Below, in pieces: positions 57,973 through 64,000 of a stretch of 64,000 nt of DNA (position 1 is the stretch's first letter; every line of letters starts with the position of its first letter). A model generated the notes under the pieces. The model ran no database searches. It worked only from the letters and a program-made list of their open reading frames with translations, and was not told where the DNA came from. This stretch comes from Leptospira barantonii (GTDB taxonomy: Bacteria > Spirochaetota > Leptospiria > Leptospirales > Leptospiraceae): contig NZ_NPDS01000004.1 of NCBI RefSeq assembly GCF_002811925.1, forward strand, positions 186,001-250,000, given 5' to 3'. The position numbers and the translations under genes were made by a program.

Positions 57973-58587
57973 CTATCTCTTGCGAGAAAGTGTAGCAAGA
58001 AACTCTCTGGAAAGAATTTCCAAATTTGCCTGAATCACTTTCAGCTTTCGCGTAAAATAGTTGTTCGCCATTACGACCGGAATCGCAACACCAAGACCTG
58101 CCGCAGTTGCGAGAAGGGCGGTGGAAATACTTCTCATCACGAATTCGGCTCCCGTACTTCCGAGAGTTCCCAAGCCGTAGAACGCTTTGATCACCCCGAG
58201 AACCGTTCCAAGAAGACCGATAAAGGGCGCGTTGTTTCCGAGAGTATTGAGAATCGGAAGATGATTTTCGAGATCGACTCGTTCACCAATGATTCTTCCT
58301 TCTTGCAATTCCGCAAGAGCGTCGTGACCGACCTCGTATTGTTCCGCGGAAAATTGGGAAAATTTTGCGTAGATGTTTCCAGGATTTTCGGAAGCGACGG
58401 TCTTCACCGCGTTCCAATCGCCCTTTCTGATTTCGGACGTTAAGATGGGAAGAATGGCGTCCGTGTTTCTCAGATTTCTGCGAAAAATCAGAATTCTTTC
58501 AGTTCCTACCGCGAGAGCAACGATACTTGCTACGAGCATAACGACAAAAATGAAAGTCTCGCCGTATTCAACCAAAAACATAGTCAT
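57973..58587 (-). CDS. exbB: Biopolymer transport protein ExbB (MotA/TolQ/ExbB)
   Basis: A 204-residue protein with three membrane segments (about 10-30, 108-130 and 150-172). LPILNTLGNNAPFIGLLGTVLGVIKAF and STALLATAAGLGVAIPVVMANN are the family signatures of the second and third helices. It forms the channel part of the TonB motor. A GAGG site is about 9 bases before the ATG (58585-58587). There is an 82-base gap to the upstream Cys-rich lipoprotein gene, so a second promoter there is possible. Confidence 0.93.
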   Translation of the reverse strand: MTMFLVEYGETFIFVVMLVASIVALAVGTERILIFRRNLRNTDAILPILTSEIRKGDWNAVKTVASENPGNIYAKFSQFSAEQYEVGHDALAELQEGRIIGERVDLENHLPILNTLGNNAPFIGLLGTVLGVIKAFYGLGTLGSTGAEFVMRSISTALLATAAGLGVAIPVVMANNYFTRKLKVIQANLEILSREFLATLSRKR

Positions 58588-58669
58588 AATCTGGATCCTC
58601 TAATATTCTTTATTTTTTAAAACCGACATCGAAGTCACTCAGTTTTCAGGAGTTCATTTTTAGAACGAT

Positions 58670-59188
58670 TCATTGTCCCGAAATACTCACGCACGTTTTC
58701 GTACAAGAAAACGTTCCGGTCGATAGTCCCGATATCTGAGAAAGCCCGCTTTCACCGCAGGTTCCCGCAGAATTCTTACTTACCCAATAAGAACGATTGC
58801 AATCCATCACACAGGCTTTTGCCCGGCTCGTAAATTTTACGAACGTGGAAGAATTCAACAAACGATTGCAAAAGTTCTGATACGTTCCGATCGTTGCGTC
58901 TCCTCCGCTGAACAAGGTCACGATCGCAACTTCCGAAAGAGGAGTCGGCAAATCGGGAGCTTGATTCAAACAGGTTTGCGCGGCTTGCAAAGAATTTACA
59001 CAAGACTGAAGCGGGTCCGTCGGAGGCAAAAGAAGATACTGAAGAACCACTCTTTTTTCGTTGTCCCGATTGTAACTGTCGTCTTCGTTCGGAAGATTGT
59101 TACAGTTCTCTATGAAATAAAAAGCGATCAGTAAATACGAAAGATTTCCGATCCATTCTTTTACGATCTTGAATCGATTTCTTTTCAT
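58670..59188 (-). CDS. Cys-rich lipoprotein of the TonB locus
   Basis: A 172-residue protein. An N-terminal hydrophobic segment ends in a lipobox-like FIENC near residue 29. The mature part has eight further Cys (SCVN, TCLN, FCNR, ACVMDC, TCGE, SCTKTC), enough for four disulfide bonds, and many Asn, Thr and Ser. I do not recognise a family. Its ATG overlaps the stop of the TonB-dependent receptor by one base (TGATG), so the two are made together. It may be a surface or periplasmic partner of the receptor, for example a ligand-binding lipoprotein. Confidence 0.68.
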   Translation of the reverse strand: MKRNRFKIVKEWIGNLSYLLIAFYFIENCNNLPNEDDSYNRDNEKRVVLQYLLLPPTDPLQSCVNSLQAAQTCLNQAPDLPTPLSEVAIVTLFSGGDATIGTYQNFCNRLLNSSTFVKFTSRAKACVMDCNRSYWVSKNSAGTCGESGLSQISGLSTGTFSCTKTCVSISGQ

Positions 59189-61719
59189 CAGAACTTCACC
59201 TCGATCCCTACGTTGAAAAACGGAATTACGGTTCCGCCGGGTAGCGTAAGGGTTCCGAACGTTTGGCTCGGTTTCGGGTTTGTCGCGGAGAAAGGACGCG
59301 TAACGTCAAAGTCCTGACCCGAAACGTTCTGCCTCATATATACGTTGATGACTTCGAAGAACGTGTTCACGTAACCCCATTCGTAGTTCAGGAATCGGTC
59401 GATCCGAATATCCAATCGATGATAGTCCGCGAGTCGTTTCGTGTTTGTGTAATCCGCAAGATACGGATTGTTTGCGGAAACCGGAACCCAAATCGTCTGG
59501 TTGTTCGCGGGGTTCGAGAATCTACCACCGTCGTCTCCCACGATCGGAGTGATCGGAGTCGAAGTTAAGTAAGACCATCTCGCGCCGAACTGCCAATCCT
59601 GACTGAATCTCCAACCGAAAACCATGTTGATGATATGCGTGCGGTCGTATGCGTAAAGGGTTTCTTTCGAATTGTGATACGACTGAGCGATCAGCCTTTG
59701 TTCCGGTCCGGTCCCCACCGCATCCATTATCGCATCCGGTTTATAAATATTAGAATTTCTGAATGTTTGCGACCAAGTGTAGGAGATCCAACCGAACCAA
59801 TCTCTTGTGCCCGGAGCCGCGGTTTTACGAATCAACAATTCGTAACCGCGGGAATGACCGTTTCCGTTGTTGGAATAGTTGAGAGGTTTGTTGAGAACGT
59901 AAGGTTGAGTGATTTTTCCGTACTGATCCGGATTGGTTCCTATAAAACTCGTGATATAAGGATCGTCCACGATCAGGTTTGAGAATTCCTGTTTAAAAAC
60001 TTCTCCCTTAACTTGCCAATCGGAAGTGACTTGTTGATCGATTCCCCCGCCGTATTTAAACGCCTTTTGAAACTTCAAATGCGGGTTTCCGCTTTGTTCG
60101 GAGAACTGAGTCGTCAATGGAAAGTTATAGTGTTCTCCACCACCACCGAAGACGGTTGTTCCCTTTCCGATTCCTTCAAACTTGTAGGAAACTTGAGTTT
60201 TAGGACCGAGAGCACCATTCTTAATATAAGGAATGTAATCGTATCTCGCGCCCGGCTCGATGAGCAAACCGCCGAACTTAATCTTCATCGTAGTATAAGC
60301 GTTGTAATACTTACTTTGAACGCGGTTCGTATCGGGAACGGTTCTAAAATCCGGAGTAGCCGTATCATACGGGTTCGGATCCGGGTTGTTCGGATCGGTT
60401 TGTTGAATCGTAGTTCCGGTCGTTTTGTAATTGAGAAAACGGACTTCGGAACCGAATTCCAACGTAAAATGTTTGTTTGGATCCCAATACGCGTCTTGTC
60501 GAATCCCGTTGTAAGCACCGCTTCCACGTTGTTTTCCTTTTACGGAACCGAGCGAAACGTTGTAATCCGCGAACGGATCGTAACTGATAAACGTGATTCG
60601 ATTGGAGAATTTTTCGGTCGGTCTCCATATATAACGAAACGCTTGTGTACGATATCCTTGACCCGAGGAAAAACTCCCACCCGCAAACGCGGCAAACGGA
60701 TCCTTAGTCGGATCGTTCTGGGCTTTTGCCGGAGGATTGATTGCGAAGTCGTCCTTCGCGGTTAAGGAATAAAACGAAATCTGATGATGATCGTTGAAGT
60801 TATAGACCATCTTCACTTGAGAATCCGTATAACGAGGAAGTCTCACTCCGTCCGGCAGTAAACTTCCGCCGGAAAGATTGCCTAACGTCTCGAAGGTTTT
60901 GTCGATGTAACCGACTTTTACTGCGCCGAGAACATAACCTTTTCCACCCGCGAACGTCGTTTGATAGTTTGCCGAAGCCGCCCAAAGAGAAGTCAAAAAA
61001 TTTCCCTGAGAACGTTCCACCTTATCGGGAGATTCGATTTCGATCACCCCCCCGAGTGCGTTGTTGAAATTCGCGGGAAGAACTCCCGTATAAACGTCCA
61101 TGGATTTGATCAGGTTCCCGTTGATCGTCGCAGTCAAACCGTCGAAGTGAAACGGATACAAAATCGGAAGATCGTCGTAAAGATAAAGGTTCGTGTTCGG
61201 ATCCGCACCACGGAATACGTAGTTGCTCGCGCCCCCGCCGAAAGCGGAAACGGGAACCACACCGGGAATCGTTTCGATGGAACGAAGAGGTTCGCCGAAA
61301 GTACCCGGCATCCGTTTGATTTCTTCGAAACGAAGTTTTGTACGGGACATCGTTTGTTTTTCCCGTTCGCCGGTGACGTTGATTCCACCTTTGGAAATTC
61401 CGCTCGAAGCGGTGGACTTGTCCGTATAAAGAACGACCGTCTCCGAAGTGTCTCCGATTTCCTGACGGATTTCCTGCATTCCGGTATCTCTCAAAATCCG
61501 AAACGTATAAGTTCCTTCGGAAGGAACGATCGCTTCAAAATAACCTTCCGAATCCGTTTGATAGAATTTTTTGGTTTCGGAAAGTCGCACCGTGATGTTG
61601 GCTTCTCCCGAATTCTTATTCCGGGAATAAACCCGAGCGCGGAAAGAAACTTCCGCGAATAATTCCGAAGCAGGAGCGGCGAGAAGAATGATCAGTATGT
61701 TTCTAATAAGTTTCATCAT
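59188..61719 (-). CDS. TonB-dependent outer-membrane receptor
   Basis: An 843-residue protein. Signal peptide (IRNILIILLAAPASELFA), a carboxypeptidase-regulatory-like beta-sandwich (about 22-100; ANITVRLSETKKFYQTDSEGYFEA), a short TonB-box region near INVTGERE, a plug domain (about 130-250; EEIKRMPGTFGEPLRSIETIPGV, FRGADPNTNLYLYDDLP) and a beta barrel to the C-terminal Phe. It imports a substrate through the outer membrane using TonB energy. The SusC-like layout with an N-terminal regulatory domain is common for oligopeptide, glycan or metal-chelate import; no cargo-specific motif is visible. A second ATG at 61714-61716 has AAGG at better spacing and may be the real start. Confidence 0.9.
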   Translation of the reverse strand: MMKLIRNILIILLAAPASELFAEVSFRARVYSRNKNSGEANITVRLSETKKFYQTDSEGYFEAIVPSEGTYTFRILRDTGMQEIRQEIGDTSETVVLYTDKSTASSGISKGGINVTGEREKQTMSRTKLRFEEIKRMPGTFGEPLRSIETIPGVVPVSAFGGGASNYVFRGADPNTNLYLYDDLPILYPFHFDGLTATINGNLIKSMDVYTGVLPANFNNALGGVIEIESPDKVERSQGNFLTSLWAASANYQTTFAGGKGYVLGAVKVGYIDKTFETLGNLSGGSLLPDGVRLPRYTDSQVKMVYNFNDHHQISFYSLTAKDDFAINPPAKAQNDPTKDPFAAFAGGSFSSGQGYRTQAFRYIWRPTEKFSNRITFISYDPFADYNVSLGSVKGKQRGSGAYNGIRQDAYWDPNKHFTLEFGSEVRFLNYKTTGTTIQQTDPNNPDPNPYDTATPDFRTVPDTNRVQSKYYNAYTTMKIKFGGLLIEPGARYDYIPYIKNGALGPKTQVSYKFEGIGKGTTVFGGGGEHYNFPLTTQFSEQSGNPHLKFQKAFKYGGGIDQQVTSDWQVKGEVFKQEFSNLIVDDPYITSFIGTNPDQYGKITQPYVLNKPLNYSNNGNGHSRGYELLIRKTAAPGTRDWFGWISYTWSQTFRNSNIYKPDAIMDAVGTGPEQRLIAQSYHNSKETLYAYDRTHIINMVFGWRFSQDWQFGARWSYLTSTPITPIVGDDGGRFSNPANNQTIWVPVSANNPYLADYTNTKRLADYHRLDIRIDRFLNYEWGYVNTFFEVINVYMRQNVSGQDFDVTRPFSATNPKPSQTFGTLTLPGGTVIPFFNVGIEVKF

Positions 61720-61724
61720 CTGCC

Positions 61725-62111
61725 TTACTGTATTTTAGTTTTTACGAATGTTTCCTGAAAGTTGAGATACCAGGGAATATCGTCGAGAGGTTTGTCCACG
61801 TAGAGTAGAACACATGCGAACGGATACGAAACGAAAGGACATTCCGATCTTGTGATCGCGATCGTACAAAGATCCAGATTCTTTTGTTGAACGTCCTCTA
61901 AAACGACCGGGAACGGAGCGGGGATCGGAGTTCCGCATTTGTTTGCGAGAAAATTCGCCGCCGCATAAATCTGACTTTGAGAATCGCTCGGCGAAACGAC
62001 CTCCGGTCTCACGCAGTTAAAAAGCGCAGAAACGAAAAGCGGAATCAGCACGAATAGAACATTCTTTCTTTTGAGAATATTCAAAGAATGGAATAAACGA
62101 TATAAGAACAT
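61725..62111 (-). CDS. Small lipoprotein of the TonB locus
   Basis: A 128-residue protein with signal peptide (VLFVLIPLFVSALFNC) and lipobox LFNC near residue 33. Mature part of about 95 residues with four or five Cys (NKCGT, DLCTI, SECPF, FACVL) and a Pro-rich stretch. No family recognised. It is one base after the next-upstream gene and 5 bases before the receptor gene. Confidence 0.65.
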   Translation of the reverse strand: MFLYRLFHSLNILKRKNVLFVLIPLFVSALFNCVRPEVVSPSDSQSQIYAAANFLANKCGTPIPAPFPVVLEDVQQKNLDLCTIAITRSECPFVSYPFACVLLYVDKPLDDIPWYLNFQETFVKTKIQ

Positions 62112-62112
62112 A

Positions 62113-62680
62113 CTAATCCTTCTTTTTCCCGCCGACCGAAATGCCGCCCGATTCTTGAGAACCGGAATTCGAGGAACGTTTACCGCCGCCTACGGAGATT
62201 CCTCCCGAGGAAGAGGGGGACGACGACGGGGAAGATTCCACGTTTTGTTTTCCTTCTTTAGCCGCGGCTTCGGCGGCTTCTTTCTTTTGATTCTCGAGTT
62301 TCAAACGTTCGGATTCTTCCTTGTTCCCGATGACGTCTCCCTTCACCTTTAAAACGGAAACCGTGCCGAGAGGAAACATAACGTGTGTTTCGTGCCAGAC
62401 CCTGATTCCCACGAGACTTCTTCCGCCGGGAACTTTTTGAACCGCCTGACTCAGCGCATAATCGATGCTAATCGGATTGGTGACCGGAATCATTCCGAAT
62501 AAAAAGAAGGTGGAGGATTCTCCTTCCGATTCTTCCAGAATGTCGTAACCGGAAGTGCGAATGATGGTCGCCGATTCGTAAATGGCCGGGCCGCGAGCTC
62601 TTCCTCCGGGTTCGAACAAAGTCGCACCCATACAATTTCCGAGAACGAAAAAGAGAATGATCGCAAAGAACGTTATGCGC

Positions 62681-62709
<29 letters not shown>
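62113..62709 (-). CDS. Lipoprotein with repeated Gly-Gly-Ile-Ser-Val motif
   Basis: About 198 residues from ATG 62707-62709. Signal peptide with lipobox LGNC near residue 25. The mature part is beta-type to about 120, then a coiled coil (NKEESERLKLENQKKEAAEAAAKEG) and a Ser/Gly-rich tail in which SGGISVGG occurs twice. The start overlaps the upstream lipoprotein gene by 29 bases. It resembles the family of small Leptospira lipoproteins of unknown role. The coiled coil and repeats suggest contact with the envelope or with the receptor. Confidence 0.68.
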
Positions 62710-63058
<349 letters not shown>

Positions 63059-63129
63059 GGTACCTGCCTGCAACCCTATTAAGCCCGATTTACTTCCGAA
63101 TAGTTTTATATCTGTATTATCTCGGAAAC

Positions 63130-63163
63130 AGTATATCTACCAGATAGTATCTGTCAGATATAC
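63130..63163 (-). promoter_or_regulatory. Promoter of the TonB locus overlapped by a double operator
   Basis: On the minus strand CTGACA (63157-63152), a 16-base spacer and TATACT (63135-63130) form a near-consensus sigma70 promoter. Over it lie two tandem inverted repeats of the form TATCT-N3-AGATA (63134-63146 and 63148-63160), one base apart, and the whole 63131-63163 block is itself an imperfect palindrome with outer arms GTATATCT and AGATATAC. Transcription would start near 63123, about 65 bases before the first lipoprotein gene. Position suggests repression by a dimeric regulator, perhaps two dimers. It does not look like a B12 riboswitch. Confidence 0.65.
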
Positions 63164-63291
63164 ACGCAAGAATAAATTTTTTACCGGCTCCAACGGATCG
63201 AATCCTTCTATGTAAATTGTAATCTGCATTTTCGAAAATGAATGACAGTCTCATAGAAAAAAAGTTCCAATTCGGGAAAAAATAGGGTTCG

Positions 63292-63322
63292 AAAAAATGG
63301 CCTCCCTCGGCGAGAAAGAGGG
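63292..63322 (-). terminator. Possible terminator of meaB
   Basis: On the minus strand CCCTC and GAGGG form a short stem with a 9-base loop, followed after 6 bases by six T. It lies about 40 bases beyond the meaB stop. The stem is short, so confidence is low. Confidence 0.4.
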
Positions 63323-63363
63323 GTTTTGGGAACGAATTCGAGGTTTTTGAGGTCCGAAAGAAT

Positions 63364-64000
63364 CTATTGCTGAATACGTTTTCTGTATTCTTGAATGAGT
63401 TTTTCCGCGGCTTGAAAAGAACTGATGCGGTGACGGCTAACTTTATCTTCCATATCTCCGTAAAGATCCTTCATACGCGTATAAAAATCGTGGATCAAAT
63501 GATCCGAGACCGTTTCTTCCAGCCAGTACTTGGCTTGATCCGTTCTTCTGCTTTCGAAGTGCCCGCCGGACTTTACGGTTTTCTCATATTCTTGGATTTG
63601 TTTCCAAATTTCTCCGATTCCTTCTCCCGAAAGAGAGGAACAGGAAAGAACTTTCGGGATCCATCCGTTTTCATGAGAAGGAAAAAAATGAATCGCGGAT
63701 TGTGTTTCGATTCTTGTTCTTTCGGCGCGCATCTTGTTGTCTCCGTCCGCTTTCGTGACCGCGAACAGATCCGCCATCTCCATGATTCCCCGTTTGATTC
63801 CCTGAAGTTCATCGCCCGCACCCGCGATGAGTAACAACAAAAACAAATCCACCATCGAATGAACCGCGGTTTCGGATTGTCCGACGCCGACTGTTTCCAC
63901 AAAAATCGTATCGAAGCCGGCGGCCTCGCAAAGATAAATCGTCTCTCTGGTTTTACGAGCAACGCCGCCTAACGAGTCTCCGGAAGGAGAAGGACGAATG
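63364..64000 (-). CDS. meaB: MeaB/ArgK-type GTPase, N-terminus outside window
   Basis: The frame is open from the right edge to the stop at 63364; 212 residues are visible. [19 protein letters not shown] (switch region), [11 protein letters not shown] (Walker B-type segment with the G3 Gln) and VTKADGDN (guanine-specificity NKxD variant) identify the G3E-family chaperone MeaB/ArgK. The C-terminal part ([25 protein letters not shown]) is the dimerisation arm. It protects and reactivates methylmalonyl-CoA mutase by gating adenosylcobalamin loading. The Walker A motif lies beyond the window. Confidence 0.9.
   Translation of the reverse strand, partial: IRPSPSGDSLGGVARKTRETIYLCEAAGFDTIFVETVGVGQSETAVHSMVDLFLLLLIAGAGDELQGIKRGIMEMADLFAVTKADGDNKMRAERTRIETQSAIHFFPSHENGWIPKVLSCSSLSGEGIGEIWKQIQEYEKTVKSGGHFESRRTDQAKYWLEETVSDHLIHDFYTRMKDLYGDMEDKVSRHRISSFQAAEKLIQEYRKRIQQ

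Larger units (their letters stand above)
63059..63363. other. 305-base intergenic region, contents
   Basis: Gap between the TonB locus and meaB. From left to right it holds the leader of the first lipoprotein gene (63059-63123), a promoter with a tandem inverted-repeat operator (63130-63163), about 125 bases in which I see nothing definite, and a hairpin with a T run on the minus strand (63292-63322) that may end meaB. No open frame or RNA gene is apparent. Confidence 0.6.

Noticed and set aside
63164..63291. Cobalamin riboswitch for the TonB receptor operon
   Set aside because: No B12-box-like sequence is seen on the minus strand, and the likely promoter lies downstream of this stretch.

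Overview
The window looks like a chromosomal segment of a Leptospira (spirochaete). The pointers are a DUF1564-type protein (a family I know only from Leptospira), several 7TMR-DISM signalling proteins, many lipoproteins with loose spirochaetal lipoboxes, a eukaryotic-type UDP-glucose pyrophosphorylase and moderate G+C. Coding density is high. I see no rRNA, tRNA, CRISPR array, insertion sequence or prophage.

Layout. 0-4.7 kb (minus strand): a truncated unknown gene, a DoxX membrane protein, a long-chain acyl-CoA ligase with a clear terminator, and a 7TM diguanylate cyclase. 4.8-15 kb: a large membrane adenylate/guanylate cyclase, then minus-strand chromate transporter, methyltransferase, polysaccharide deacetylase, TPR lipoprotein, HTH protein, LEA14-like lipoprotein, and a TetR regulator with a thioesterase. 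15.2-21.7 kb (plus): a methyl-cycle operon of ArsR-methyltransferase regulator, ahcY, 7Fe-type ferredoxin and metH. A perfect 20-bp palindrome lies between the predicted -35 and -10, and the mRNA is predicted to be almost leaderless. 23.2-29.4 kb (plus): phosphofructokinase followed by an overlapping gene chain of membrane desaturase, exported protein, ferritin-like di-iron protein, GT-B-like protein and GT2 glycosyltransferase. This is probably a lipid/glycolipid pathway and appears poorer in G+C than its neighbours.

29.4-45.3 kb: SpoIIE-type phosphatase, argB, short-chain dehydrogenases, DUF1564, M61 peptidase with bcp, a second 7TM cyclase, a 4-TM protein, an MBL-fold protein, a GPH/MelB-type transporter, a tyrosine recombinase that has lost one catalytic histidine, and a cheD-HDOD-aroK operon. 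45.4-53.7 kb: TraB-family protein, a 7TM-PAS-RsbW-like kinase, a FlgO/CsgG-like lipoprotein, an alpha/beta-hydrolase-like protein that lacks the nucleophile serine and has a long basic tail, UDP-glucose pyrophosphorylase and a degenerate EAL protein.

53.8-63.1 kb (minus): a TonB import locus. Three small lipoproteins, a TonB-dependent receptor, a Cys-rich lipoprotein, exbB, exbD and tonB lie in one run. A small exported protein and a papain-like cysteine peptidase with FN3-like modules follow. A tandem inverted-repeat operator covers a near-consensus promoter upstream of the first gene. The window ends in a truncated meaB GTPase gene.

The three loci most likely to hold undescribed biology are the TonB locus with its double operator, the desaturase/ferritin-like/glycosyltransferase chain, and the ArsR-MT/ahcY/ferredoxin/metH operon. 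All functional calls come from reading motifs by eye; no database search was run.
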